Positions 10,207 through 20,200 of a stretch of DNA of 49,129 nt are shown in pieces. The position numbers were made by a program, and so were the translations under genes. Each line of letters begins with the position of its first letter. Position 1 is the first letter of the stretch. Source of the stretch: Planctomycetota bacterium (GTDB lineage Bacteria; Planctomycetota; Planctomycetia; Pirellulales; Pirellulaceae); the NCBI GenBank assembly GCA_027622275.1, contig JAQBZB010000029.1, positions 1 to 49,129 of the forward strand, given 5' to 3'. A model generated the notes under the pieces. It was not told the origin of the DNA, ran no database searches, and saw nothing but the letters and a program-made list of their open reading frames with translations.

Positions 10207-10932
10207 ATGAGCATCACGCAAGCCACGCTCGACAAACTCGCCAAGTACGATACGCCGACGATCTGCAACGTCATCGAACTGTTCGACATTCGGCCGCGCA
10301 ACGTTGGCTATATGGATCACCGCGTACGATCGAACTTTCCCGAGTTCTCGCCGATGGTTGGCTTCGCTTGCACGGCCCAGTTCCGATCCGATGCGCCTCC
10401 GGTCGGTGGTGATGCTTACGGATCGATCCAAAAGCAGCTGGAAATGTTCGGCGATTTGTCGGGGCCGGCGGTCGTGGTGTTTCAAGATGCCGATGATCCG
10501 CCGGTCGCCGCGGTGTTTGGCGAAGTGATGTGCTCGACGTATCAGGCGTACGGTTCGGCTGGGCTGGTTACGAACGGCGGCGGGCGCGATCTCGAACAGG
10601 TGCGGGCGCTGAAGTACCCGGTCTTTACCGGCTCGACGATTTGCTCGCATGGCTACTGCCACATGCTGCATCTGGGTTTGCCGGTTCGCGTCGGAGGATT
10701 GATGGTGTATCAGAACGATCTGCTGCACGGCGATGCCAACGGCGTGACGAACATACCGCCCGAGATCGCCGGCGAGATCGCCGATATCTCGGACGAGTTC
10801 ATCGCCGCCGAAGCCATCATGCTCGACTACGTGAAAGCTCCCGGCGAGAAAACCGTCGCGAAGTTCAACGAGCTGCGCGAGGAGTTTCAAGTCGTCGTCG
10901 GCAAGCTGAAGAAGCGTGTCGCGCGAAAGTGA
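10207..10932 (+). CDS. RraA-like family protein (aldolase/RraA superfamily)
   Basis: 241 residues of the RraA / 4-hydroxy-4-methyl-2-oxoglutarate aldolase superfamily. GEVMCSTYQAYG (106-117) and the strongly conserved GGGRD (Arg127, Asp128) form the expected site, and DLLHGDANGV supplies the usual Asp-Gly-Val end. Members are either metal-dependent aldolase/decarboxylases acting on 2-oxo acids or RNase E regulators. The sequence does not decide; the enzyme role is more likely in planctomycetes. Divergently transcribed from the kinase gene across a ~170-bp gap that must hold both promoters. Confidence 0.82.
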   Translation: MSITQATLDKLAKYDTPTICNVIELFDIRPRNVGYMDHRVRSNFPEFSPMVGFACTAQFRSDAPPVGGDAYGSIQKQLEMFGDLSGPAVVVFQDADDPPVAAVFGEVMCSTYQAYGSAGLVTNGGGRDLEQVRALKYPVFTGSTICSHGYCHMLHLGLPVRVGGLMVYQNDLLHGDANGVTNIPPEIAGEIADISDEFIAAEAIMLDYVKAPGEKTVAKFNELREEFQVVVGKLKKRVARK

Positions 10933-10948
10933 TTGTGGGAATCGATTT

Positions 10949-11049
10949 GGAGTGCGGGGACTCGTCACCGCTTTGGTATTTTCGGGCTGGTGTTCAAGGC
11001 GAAAGGGCTGCGCCCAAAATGGGAAAGCGGCGACAAGTCGCCGCACTCC
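10949..11049. repeat. Imperfect inverted repeat between convergent genes
   Basis: Arms beginning GGAGTGCGG (10949) and ending CCGCACTCC (11049), about 23 bp each with a few mismatches, surround a 55-bp loop. It fills the gap between the convergent RraA-like and 11063 genes. Probably one of the dispersed repeats; could serve as a terminator. Confidence 0.7.
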
Positions 11050-11062
11050 AAAACTTCTGCCG

Positions 11063-12688
11063 TTAGAAGAATCCTCCCGGACTAGGACGTTCACCACTTG
11101 GCGTTACCTGGAGCCCACCCACGACCGGTACGGCACCTCCTCCGAACCCCTTTCTTCCGTGGCCCGCTGGTGACCAAACACCCAGTTGCGAGAGCAACTT
11201 CTGCACTTGGCGGTGGCCGCTGGCGTTATGCTTGACGACGATCGCCATCCCTAAGCCTTGGACAAAGGTTCCAGCCTCTTCGTCCCAAGTCCCTGGCTCG
11301 GACGCGCGCATGATCAGCTTCACGATCTCGTCGGGAGCGTTATATGCCGCGTAAACCGGATACGATCGGACGATCAGCGCCGTGGGGTCGACTTCTTCGT
11401 TGGCGGTAGTTCGTGCAGACTCCGATTGCTTTGCGGCACGCAGATTCGTGAGCAACTCCACGATCTCTTCGTGTGCGTCTTGCGTTTGCGCGATGACAAT
11501 CGTCGGTACGGGGAGTAAGGTCCCGATGCTGCTGGGCCCACCCACGGCGCCCCAAGTGTCGGGGGCGATCGTCGACATGATTACTGAGATCAATGAATCG
11601 AAATCGCACCGAACACAGCGCGGCTCGATCGAAGAATCGTCTCCGATCTCGACAAGATCACGAACAGGATAGAGACCGATGAGGAGCGCCTCTTCGGCTT
11701 TACTTGGCGTCGTGATGATAAGCACTTCGTCGCGAATGATGTAAGTCAACTCCATCTCCGACAGTATTCGTTCGAGGGCAAACCGCAACCGTGTCTCTGT
11801 GAACTTTGCGCTGATCGGTGTGGCGGAGTCGATACCAAAGTCTTCCAGCGCATGAATGTCGATGACGATTGGAATTCTCAGCTTATTGGAAATTGACTTG
11901 AGGACTTCCTTCAGTGATTCGTCCTTGAACTCCGCGGTAAATGGCTGGTCGAGTGCTTGGCGAATGGCTGTACTACTGTCGTCCTCGCCAAGCATGTAGA
12001 GGGTTTGTTGCGCGTCGGCAGCCGCGCTGTCGGCGATGATGTCGCGGTACACAGTGAAGAGTTCCGCGACCTGCTCATGGATATCGTAAGTGTGCGAAAC
12101 GACGATCGCATTGTGGATCCCTTCGATCGCTCCCGGCCCGCCAACATTGTCCCACGAATCAGGCGCGATGTTGGCTTGAATCGTTTGGAGCAGAAGACTG
12201 TGATCCCGTTGCGATTCAACGAGCGTGGGGTCTCTTCCCAGTAAATCTCCCACGGGATAGACCTTCGTGACGAGGCGTGCTTCCGCCTTCTCAGGCGTGG
12301 TGATCCATAATGCACCAAGGTGCTTCGTGTAAGTCAACTCGGTCTCGCTCAACAGCAGATTGAGAAACGAACGATTCGAAATTCCGCCAAGCGATCGAGT
12401 GATTGGAGTACCGGAATCGATTCCGAAATCTTCGAGCGCTTTCACATCAAGAACGACGTCAATGCCCAGTTCCTCCTGAATTGCCGCGCACACGTCGCTT
12501 AAGGGCGCGTCCACGAACGCCCACTCGCCCTTCGCGTCTAGCGCGGCTTCGATCCGTGCTTCCCATTCAGATTGTTGCACCACTTGGGTCGGCGGATCTT
12601 CTCCGAACGCAAGCGGCGAATAACAGGCGATGCAAGCTACCAAAGAAGCAAGCAGTAGACAGACGGATTTCTGGAATCGAAAACACAT
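11063..12688 (-). CDS. Exported protein with tandem secretin-N/STN-like repeats
   Basis: 541 residues with a signal peptide (hydrophobic LLLASLVACIACYSPLAFG) and a predicted mature start near residue 30. Two long internal repeats share the same plan. The first, at ~55-200, has DAPLSDVCAAIQEELGIDVV, ALEDFGIDSGTPI and LWITTPEKAEARL. The second, at ~230-390, has FKDESLKEVLKSISNKLRIP, ALEDFGIDSATPI and LIITTPSKAEEAL. Each is followed by a YPV-R/G-DL strand. A third, partial unit (SYPVYAAYNAPDEIVKLI) lies near the C-terminus. The pattern resembles secretin N-domain / STN modules, but no secretin pore domain is present. Possibly a periplasmic or outer-membrane-associated assembly protein. No partner gene is adjacent. 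Confidence 0.6.
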   Translation of the reverse strand: MCFRFQKSVCLLLASLVACIACYSPLAFGEDPPTQVVQQSEWEARIEAALDAKGEWAFVDAPLSDVCAAIQEELGIDVVLDVKALEDFGIDSGTPITRSLGGISNRSFLNLLLSETELTYTKHLGALWITTPEKAEARLVTKVYPVGDLLGRDPTLVESQRDHSLLLQTIQANIAPDSWDNVGGPGAIEGIHNAIVVSHTYDIHEQVAELFTVYRDIIADSAAADAQQTLYMLGEDDSSTAIRQALDQPFTAEFKDESLKEVLKSISNKLRIPIVIDIHALEDFGIDSATPISAKFTETRLRFALERILSEMELTYIIRDEVLIITTPSKAEEALLIGLYPVRDLVEIGDDSSIEPRCVRCDFDSLISVIMSTIAPDTWGAVGGPSSIGTLLPVPTIVIAQTQDAHEEIVELLTNLRAAKQSESARTTANEEVDPTALIVRSYPVYAAYNAPDEIVKLIMRASEPGTWDEEAGTFVQGLGMAIVVKHNASGHRQVQKLLSQLGVWSPAGHGRKGFGGGAVPVVGGLQVTPSGERPSPGGFF

Positions 12689-12791
12689 GGAAGACTCTCC
12701 TCATCAGACCAGGCCCCTGGTTGAGTCCTTATCGTAGTTGATTGCTGGTACACGTTTCAAATGAAAGATTTCAAATTGTGGGTTGTCAGTA

Positions 12792-12871
12792 CAAGCACGA
12801 CGTGCAAGCGAGTGAGTAATTTGCCGTCCGCGAAAACCCGTGGGAACCCACTCGCTGGCGCGTCGTGCTTG
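12792..12871. repeat. Inverted repeat with CAAGCACGACG arms
   Basis: Perfect outer arms CAAGCACGACG (12792-12802) and CGTCGTGCTTG (12861-12871), extended inward by imperfect pairing around GCGAGTG/CACTCGC. The gap from 12689 to 13102 otherwise shows no supported gene. It must hold the promoters of the two divergent flanking genes, although no clear -10/-35 pair was identified. Confidence 0.75.
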
Positions 12872-13102
12872 CATTTCACCGATGGACAGAGGTGCTGGCA
12901 ACAAACCATCGCGACCCTTGCTATGTCTTCCATGCGACAAAGAACCGCGGTAGAATTCTGAGAATTCACGAACAAAACCCACGGTCAGCCGTCTATTAAT
13001 GGGAAAGAAATGACTCGCCAAACAGATCGACCTGCCGAGGTGGACAAAATGCCAAGCGAAACGGGCGATCCAATTATTTTCAGCTCGCCACGAAGTATCC
13101 GG

Positions 13103-13492
13103 ATGTCCAATACACAACAAACTCAATTGAACGTGCTGGTTGCGGAAGACAGCTTGCTGCACCAGCGATTTGCGCTGCGTTTGCTGGAGCAGGCTGGGCA
13201 TGCGGTGACGCTCGCTTCGAACGGCCTTGAAGCTCTGGAAGCGTTGCGGCAAAACGACTTCGATCTTGTCTTGATGGACGTCGAGATGCCCGCGATGGAC
13301 GGCATCAGCGCGACGCAGGCGATCCGCTCCGAAGAGCAGGACGGCGTAAGGATTCCAATCGTGGCTGTCACTGCGACCGGGGATCCTCAGGCGTGCTTGC
13401 ATGCTGGCATGGATGATTGGCTGCCCAAGCCACTCTCGATCTCGCGTTTGAATCAAACGCTGCACAAAGTCCTCGGCAAACCAGCTGCTTGA
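13103..13492 (+). CDS. Single-domain response regulator receiver protein
   Basis: 129 residues from ATG 13103; a longer in-frame start at 13010 adds a low-complexity leader, and conservation begins after 13103. Receiver fold with the acidic AED near the N-terminus, phospho-acceptor Asp59 in LVLMDVEMPAMDG, the conserved Thr in VAVTATGD, and Lys in LPKPLS. No output domain: a stand-alone CheY/phosphorelay-type receiver, often the receiver part of hybrid kinases. No kinase is adjacent; the nearest two-component genes are 34 kb away. Confidence 0.9.
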   Translation: MSNTQQTQLNVLVAEDSLLHQRFALRLLEQAGHAVTLASNGLEALEALRQNDFDLVLMDVEMPAMDGISATQAIRSEEQDGVRIPIVAVTATGDPQACLHAGMDDWLPKPLSISRLNQTLHKVLGKPAA

Positions 13493-13874
13493 CGGACGCG
13501 ACTTTGCGTCGGTATCGCCGACGCGAAGTCCCGACAACGAGGCTTACCCTGGCATCAAGCTGTGACAATGTACGAGCGCACCTTGCGGCCTGTGTGATCA
13601 ATTCTACACAGGGTCGACGGCGCGGTGGTGGGCGCGGGTGTCGAGGGCGGTTGACCCGGATTATTCATCAGCCGCTTGGCGATAGAGAGCGTCCCGCTTA
13701 GGGCAGTGCAATTGCTAGCAACAAAACGGCTTCCGTTCGGGGCCTTTTCGTACTACGAGTACGAGATTGTGAATGGACACCCTCAAAGAAACCACGGTAA
13801 GGATACCACATTGTACGACGATTTAAAAAAGCGGCTTTCGTGACGATCCCCTGCAGCCCGATTCGTGCGAACTG

Positions 13875-14765
13875 ATGGAGCTGCAAGAACGACTGGCAGA
13901 TGACGATCATGTACAGGCGGTTGAGCAATTCATTTCCCAGGCCGATCATCAAACTCTCGACGATGCCTACCGTGGCACCGGCTCGCAGCCCTTCCGGCCC
14001 GAACGCCTGTTAGCCATGGTGATGGTGCTGATTCTGCAAGGCATTCGTTCTCCGGCGAAGTGGGCCGTCCATGCCAAAAACGATGACCGCTGTAAGTTGG
14101 TTGGTCGTGGCAATCAGCCCAGCCGAACGACTCTCCACAACTGCCGTGATCGCGCCGCCAAGTTCATCGAAGCCTTTCACACCCAGATGATCCAAGATGC
14201 GATCCAAGAACAACACATCAAGGAAGAGGTGGAACTGTTCGCGCCGGTGCCCGAGCGAAAAGGTTCCAAAGGCCGCCGAACCGATCGCGGCCAAGTTCAA
14301 ATTACCGCGGACGAGTTTGCTTGGCAGGAGTCGTCCTGTTCACTCCGCTGCCCCGTCGGGCATTTGATGCGTCAGGTCAGCCGCAGCAAAGACCCTCGTG
14401 CCGACGGCCGACATGTGATCGAGCTGCGGTTTGAACAGGACGAAAGCCGCTGTGCCAGTTGCGAACTTGCCGATCGTTGTCTGGCTCCGGGTTCCCGTCG
14501 ACGCACGGTTCGTCGCTTGGAAGACCAGTCGCTGATGGATGCACAAAAGGAGAAGATGAACAGCGAAGCAGGATTGGCGAGCGGTCGTCAACGCCAGATG
14601 CGAATCGAGCGGAGGTATGGAGACAGCAAAAAGCACCGCGGTGGAGGTGAGCTGCACGGGCGAGGTCTAACGAGGGCAACCGCAGAGACCGGCTTGATGG
14701 TGGTGGCACAGAATTGCCTGACCCTCTACTTACTGGTAAAACGTGCCAGAACCAAGCAAACATAA
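13875..14765 (+). pseudogene. Internally deleted IS1182-like transposase
   Basis: 296 codons open in one frame, but shorter than the usual 450-500. Residues 1-95 resemble the N-terminal DUF772-type region (YRGTGSQPFRPERLLAMVMV... helix-rich). The sequence then jumps from HIKEE straight to VELFAPVPERKGSK, which normally follows the second catalytic Asp. The C-terminus keeps CASCELADRC and IERRYGDSKKHRGGGELHGR with the final catalytic Glu. The two Asp-bearing segments therefore appear to be lost in an in-frame deletion near 14220. It should be inactive. Family assignment is from motif memory. Confidence 0.65.
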
Positions 14766-14780
14766 GCGGGACAATCTCGC

Positions 14781-14821
14781 TAGCGTGCGGTTCTCGCGAA
14801 CTTCGAGAGAACCGCACGCTA
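14781..14821. repeat. Perfect 15-bp-arm hairpin after the transposase
   Basis: TAGCGTGCGGTTCTC (14781-14795) pairs perfectly with GAGAACCGCACGCTA (14807-14821). It lies 16 bp after the transposase stop, inside the IS right end, and could act as a terminator or be a separate hairpin repeat. Confidence 0.85.
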
Positions 14822-15047
14822 TCGCGTGGCGGCTAATCTGCGCGGGCTGTTGAAGAATGTCGACCGGTTCATGAATGATCCGGGTTAACATCAATCCATC
14901 AATTCGTTTACCGCCAAGCCGCTGGGCTGGTGACGGCATGACTCGCGAGAGGCGGTGCCTACGGCTCGTGGGCATACGAATCTGTCCCAGCAAGGCGAAC
15001 CTGCTCGCATCTAACAGATTTTCCCTGTTCGCTGAGGTTTTCGCTGA

Positions 15048-15077
15048 TATACTTGTTTCAAACAGTTGTTTGAAACA
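15048..15077 (+). promoter_or_regulatory. Predicted -10 box and TetR operator palindrome
   Basis: A -10-like TATACT (15048-15053) is followed directly by a perfect palindrome, TGTTTCAAAC-AGTT-GTTTGAAACA (15054-15077), with 10-bp arms and a 4-bp spacer. Its position over the expected transcription start, 22 bp before the TetR ATG, is typical of an autoregulated repressor operator. No convincing -35 was found. Confidence 0.75.
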
Positions 15078-15099
15078 TCTGTCTGCGGGATTCATTGAT

Positions 15100-15756
15100 A
15101 TGGACGGAGTACGCGAGAAAATCCTCGATGCGGCTGGTCGCGTGTTTGCGGAACGCGGGTATAAATCTGCGACGATTCGGCAGATCTGTCAGGTGGCGGA
15201 GGTGAACGTGGCAGCCGTGAACTACTACTTCGGGGATAAGCAGCAGCTGTATCTCGAAACCGTGAAGCAGGCTCATCGCCGTCTGTCGGCTCAGTTTCCG
15301 CTTCCTCCTTGGCCGGAAGAAACTTTGCCGACAATTAAATTAAACGGCTTCGTTCGAGCGATGCTGGCTCGCATGATCGGGGGCAAAGCGACTCCTTGGG
15401 AGCAGCAGTTAATGCTCCGCGAAGTGTTGCATCCGACGCGCGCCTGCCGCGAACTTGTGGAACAGTATTTTCGTCCTCAGCTGGAACTGTTGTTAAGCAT
15501 CATCGACGAACTATTGCCGGACGACACACCTGCTCACCAACAGCGTCAAGTGGCGTTCAGCATCATCGGCCAATGCCTGTTCTACCGGATCGCCGGAGAC
15601 ATCGTCGAGATGATGGCGGCGAAGGACGACCAGAATCATTTTTCTATCGACCAGTTGGCCGAACACATCACCGGCTTTTCGTTAGCCGCGATTTCCGGGA
15701 CTACTCGTTCCGACGACCGAAACAACAACCCTCGTCGCCCGACAACCGTCGCGTGA
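15100..15756 (+). CDS. TetR/AcrR-family repressor of the efflux operon
   Basis: 218 residues from ATG 15100, just after the palindrome at 15054-15077; an open frame extends upstream into the IS end, but conservation starts here. The N-terminal TetR helix-turn-helix is clear (REKILDAAGRVFAERGY, then ATIRQICQVAEVNVAAVNYYFGD with the family YYF). The C-terminal ligand domain resembles the DUF1956/CerR type. A membrane-fusion protein and RND pump follow on the same strand, the first 44 bp downstream. It should repress itself and the pump until an efflux substrate binds. Confidence 0.9.
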   Translation: MDGVREKILDAAGRVFAERGYKSATIRQICQVAEVNVAAVNYYFGDKQQLYLETVKQAHRRLSAQFPLPPWPEETLPTIKLNGFVRAMLARMIGGKATPWEQQLMLREVLHPTRACRELVEQYFRPQLELLLSIIDELLPDDTPAHQQRQVAFSIIGQCLFYRIAGDIVEMMAAKDDQNHFSIDQLAEHITGFSLAAISGTTRSDDRNNNPRRPTTVA

Positions 15757-15800
15757 CTCGAACATTCAACAAGCACTGGCCTAAACTCGGAGATTGATTT

Positions 15801-17216
15801 GTGAGACGCAATTCGCTGGCCGGACAAATTCTCAGTTTCACGGTGTCGCTGGCGATCATCGCCGCGGGGGTCGGGGGATACTACGCGCTGACCTACAAAG
15901 GCGATGCCGAGGCGAGTGCCAAGTCGCCGGCTCCCGTACCGCTCGTTCACACGGAAGCGATTCGTCCGCACGAAGGAAGCCTCGACATCTCGGTCGATGG
16001 CGTCGTGGCTCCGTTCCGGGAGATCGAAGTGGCCGCCGAAGTCTCCGGCAAAGTCGTGTTCAAGGACGAGGCCTGCAATGGCGGGCGGTTCGTGACCCGC
16101 GGCATGCGGCTGATCAAGATCGATCCGCGGGACTACGAGCTGGCCGTGCGGCGGCTCGAGAATCAGCACGAACAGGCCGACGCGAACCTCGAAGAACTGC
16201 AAGTTGAAGCGGGCAACACGGCCGAGTTGATCAAGCTGGCCGAAGATCAAGTCGCGCTGGAACAGAAGGAAGTCAATCGGCTCGCCGGCCTGATTCAGGA
16301 GCGGGTTGTCACCGCTTCGACGTTGGACCGCGCCCAACAAGTTCAGCTAACCGCCAGAAACGGCCTGGTCCAACTAGAGAATGAACTTCGACTGTTAAAG
16401 ACTCGCCAGCGCCGGTTGGAAAGCGCCCGCGATCTGGTTGTCACTGACTTGGCTCAAGCAAAGCTCGATCTCGAGCGAACCGAGATCACGGCGGCGGTCG
16501 ACGGTGTTATCATCGACGATCTTGTCGAGCGGGATTCGTACGTGCAGAAAGGCGTGCCGGTCTTTACGCTCGAAGATACATCGGCGGTCGAAGTCAAGTG
16601 TCGCCTGAAAATGGAAGAGTTGTATTGGGTGTGGCGGCAGACGGGCCAGGAGTTCAACGGGCTCGGCGCCGACAGCACCGGCTATCAGATCCCGCAGATT
16701 CCTGTCACGGTCAGGTATCAGTTGTCCGACCGCCAGGACGTGCATTACGAATGGCAGGGCGTGTTAGCTCGCTTCGACGGCATCGGGCTCGACGAGGCGA
16801 CACGCACCGTTCCGTGTCGCGTCCGCGTCGACAATCCTCGCGACGTCAAAATCGTCAGCCACCGCAAGCGTTCGCTCGACGAATCAGCTGCTTCCGGCGG
16901 CCCGCCGGCGCTCGTCCGCGGCATGTTCGTGACGGTTACTTTCCACGTCGATCAACCGAGTCCTCTGCTCTTGATTCCGGAGCGGGCGGTGCAACCCGGC
17001 AAGGCCGTATGGATTGTGAACGACGGACGGTTAAACGAGAAACGGGCGCTCGATCTGATCGAGCTAATTCAAATTCGCGACGACGCCGGCGAAGAGCATT
17101 CGTACTGGCTCGTCGAAGCGGCGGCGACGGGCTTGGCGGCGGAAGATCGCGTCGTCGTGCCACCCTTTGGAGTTCTTACTGATGGCGAGACGGTGCGGGA
17201 GGATACCGCGCGATGA
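15801..17216 (+). CDS. RND efflux periplasmic adaptor (membrane fusion protein)
   Basis: 471 residues from GTG 15801, supported by GGAGA eight bases upstream. One N-terminal membrane anchor (~8-29, SFTVSLAIIAAGVGGYYAL), a biotinyl/lipoyl-like half-motif (EVAAEVSGKVVF), a long coiled-coil hairpin (~115-230), the second lipoyl half (ITAAVDGVIIDDLV) and a beta-barrel region (VRGMFVTVTFHV). It should link the RND pump to an outer-membrane channel. No TolC-type gene is nearby. The stop overlaps the pump start as ATGA. Confidence 0.92.
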   Translation: MRRNSLAGQILSFTVSLAIIAAGVGGYYALTYKGDAEASAKSPAPVPLVHTEAIRPHEGSLDISVDGVVAPFREIEVAAEVSGKVVFKDEACNGGRFVTRGMRLIKIDPRDYELAVRRLENQHEQADANLEELQVEAGNTAELIKLAEDQVALEQKEVNRLAGLIQERVVTASTLDRAQQVQLTARNGLVQLENELRLLKTRQRRLESARDLVVTDLAQAKLDLERTEITAAVDGVIIDDLVERDSYVQKGVPVFTLEDTSAVEVKCRLKMEELYWVWRQTGQEFNGLGADSTGYQIPQIPVTVRYQLSDRQDVHYEWQGVLARFDGIGLDEATRTVPCRVRVDNPRDVKIVSHRKRSLDESAASGGPPALVRGMFVTVTFHVDQPSPLLLIPERAVQPGKAVWIVNDGRLNEKRALDLIELIQIRDDAGEEHSYWLVEAAATGLAAEDRVVVPPFGVLTDGETVREDTAR

Positions 17217-20200
17217 AAGCCGCCATTCGCTGGGCCATCCAAAACTCGCCCGCCATGAACACGTTGATGGTCGCCGTCATGCTGATCGGGTTCATCAGCA
17301 TGTTCTTGATGCGCCGTGAAGTGTTTCCCGAGTTCGATTTGGAAATCGTGCTGATCAGCGTTCCTTATCCGGGTGCCAGCCCGAGCCAAGTCGAAGAAGG
17401 AATCTGCCAGAAGCTGGAAGAGGCCGTCCGCTCGATCAACGGCATCAAGAAGCAAACGGCCGTGGCGCAAGAAGGCGCGGGCCATTTGGTGCTGGAGTTG
17501 GAGAACAACATCTCGAACGTCCAGAAGATTCTGAACGACATCCGCTCGGAAGTGGACCGCATCCCGAGCTTCCCCGTGCTGGCCGAAGATCCCGAAGTCC
17601 AACAGATCACGCTCCGGCAAGTCGCCATCCGAGTCGGGCTGCTGGGCTCCGATGTGAACACGCCCGCCGCAGAACTGGCGTTGCGCGAAGTGGCCGAACG
17701 GGTGAGGACCGAGTTGCTGCTGCTGCCTTCCGTTTCGCAAGCCAATCTGATCGGCGTGCGCGACTATCAAATCGACGTCGAGGTCTCGGAAGACACGCTC
17801 CGCAAGTACGGACTCAGCTTGCAACAAGTCGGCCAGATCATCCGTCGCGAGAACATCGAGATCCCCGGCGGGAGCATGAAGACCGAGTCGCAGGAAGTGT
17901 TGCTCCGCGGCAAGAACAAACATTTGCTGGGCAACGAGATCGCGAACATCCCGCTCGTCACCACGCCGGACGGCGTGGTGTTGACGGTCGGCGAATTGGG
18001 AAACGTCAAGGACGAATTCACCGATGATTCCGCGATCAATCTGATCAACGGCCAACCAGCGATGGTGATCTCGATCGACCGGACGGCGACCGAGGACTTG
18101 CTGTCGATCGTTGACGACGTCCACAAGTACGTCAAGTCGACCGACCTGCCCGCCGGTTACGAACTGAAGACGTGGCAGGATACTGGGATCGATGTCCGCG
18201 ACCGAATTAACCTGCTGCGGCGCAATGGGATTCAGGGACTCGTACTGGTCTTCCTGGTGCTGGCGGTGTTTCTCGACCTGCGGCTGGCGTTTTGGGTGGC
18301 GCTGGGGATTCCAATATCCGTGCTGGGTGCCTGTGCCCTGTTGCTGTACGTCGGCGCGACGCTCAACATGATTTCGCTGTTTGCTTTCTTGCTGGCGCTG
18401 GGAATTGTGGTCGACGATGCCATCGTCATTGGCGAGAACATCTACGCCCATCGGCAGCAGGGCAAGGACTTTGTCTCGGCCGCGGTTGACGGTGCCTACG
18501 AAGTGATGCCCTCGGTGGCCGCTTCGGTGTCGACGACCATCATCGCGTTTGTCCCACTGTTCTACGTCTCGGGAGTGATGGGCAAGTTCATCGCCGTCAT
18601 GCCGCTGGCGGTCATTGCGATGCTCGTGATCTCGCTGGCGGAAAGCATCTTCATTCTCCCGGTCCATTTAGCGCATCGCGACAATCTTTTCATGACGGGA
18701 TTGAGTTACGTTCTGTATCCGTTCCGGCTGCTTGGTCGGATCATTCACTTGGCACAGCAGCAAGTCGCGCGATTGCTCGAATTCGTGATCCAAAGGCTCT
18801 ACATGCCCGCGGTTCAATGGGCGATCAGGAACCCGGCGATCATGCTCAGTTCGGCGTTTTCGATCTTTGTCGTGACGCTGGCCTTCGTTCCCGCCGGCAT
18901 CACCCCGTGGCTGATCTTTCCCAAGCTCGACAGCAACTGGATCGAAGCCAAAGTCACGTTCCCCGACGGCACGCCGAGCACCGTGACCGATCTCGCGACA
19001 CGCCAGATCGAAGCGGCCTTCGACCGCATCAATGACAAGTGGGCCAAGCAAGGCATGCCGCTGAAGCGACTCGTTCACCGGGCGGTCGGCCAACTCGTCT
19101 CGCCCGGCGCGCTCGGCCCCGACTCGCGCACCAGCGGCAGCCATGTTGGCATGGTGTTCATCGAACTGGAAGATACTTCGAAGCGAGATATCACGAGCGA
19201 AGAAATTCTCAGCTTGTGGCGGCAGGAAACCGGTGAGATCGCCGGTGTCGACACTTTGATTTACGGAACGCCCGAGATGGGTCCCGGCGGTGCGCCGATC
19301 GAATTCAAACTGCTCGCGCCGGCCGAGCACATGGAGGAACTCGAAGCCGCAATCGAAGCCTGCAAAAGCGAACTCGCCGATGCCGGCCGCTACCCAGGCG
19401 TCGTCGATATCCGCGATGATTCCCGGCCCGGCAAGCTCGAGTACCAGCTGAACGTCAAAGAGAACGCCAAGGCGATGGGCATCACCGCCGCCGATCTGGC
19501 CGAGACCGTTCGCGCCTCGTATTACGGCGAAGAAGTCATGCGCCTGCAGCGCGGGCGGCACGAAGTCAAGTTAATGGTTCGCTATCCGCCAGCCGACCGC
19601 CGCTCGCTCGCCGGCTTCGACGATATTCGCGTGCGAGGCAGCGACGGTGCCGAGCGGCCGCTGACCGAATTGGCCGACGTGCATGTCGAGCGCGGCTACA
19701 GCGAAATCAACCGCGTCGATCAACTCCGTTCGATCACGATCACGGCGGATATCAGGGAGGAGGAAGGCAACCCGCGGGAAAACGTCGCCAAGTTCCGCGC
19801 CGAGTTCGAGCCGAAGTTAGCCACCGAGTACCCCCACGTCCGAATCCGCTGGGAGGGTCAGGCCGAGCAATCGTCCGATTCGATGCAGAGTCTGTTTCTC
19901 GGATTCATGGTGGCGCTGCTCGCGATGTTCGTGCTGCTGACGATCGAGTTCCGGTCTTATTTCCAGCCGCTCATCGTGTTGGCGATCATCCCGTTCGGAA
20001 TCGTCGGTGCGATTTGGGGGCACGCGCTGCTCGGCCTGCCGCTGACGATGTTCAGCCTGTTCGGATTGGTTGCGTTGGCCGGCGTGGTGGTCAATGATTC
20101 CATCGTATTGATTGACTTCATCAACCACGAGCGAAAAGCGGGCGTGAGCGTCCACGACGCGATCATCGCCGCCGGCACTCGCCGCTTCCGCCCGGTCGTC

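Larger units (their letters stand above)
13650..14889. mobile_element. Remnant insertion sequence with 19-bp terminal inverted repeats
   Basis: Ends match as inverted repeats: GTTGACCCGGATTATTCAT at 13650-13668 and, on the other strand, GTTAACCCGGATCATTCAT at 14889-14871 (17 of 19). Between them lies a shortened transposase gene with a 15-bp hairpin after it. The ~225 bp inside the left end carry no gene. No target-site duplication was established. The deleted transposase implies a non-autonomous element. Confidence 0.55.

Noticed and set aside
14875-15099. N-terminal extension of the TetR protein
   Set aside because: The open frame runs through the IS end and the operator palindrome. TetR conservation starts at the ATG 15100.
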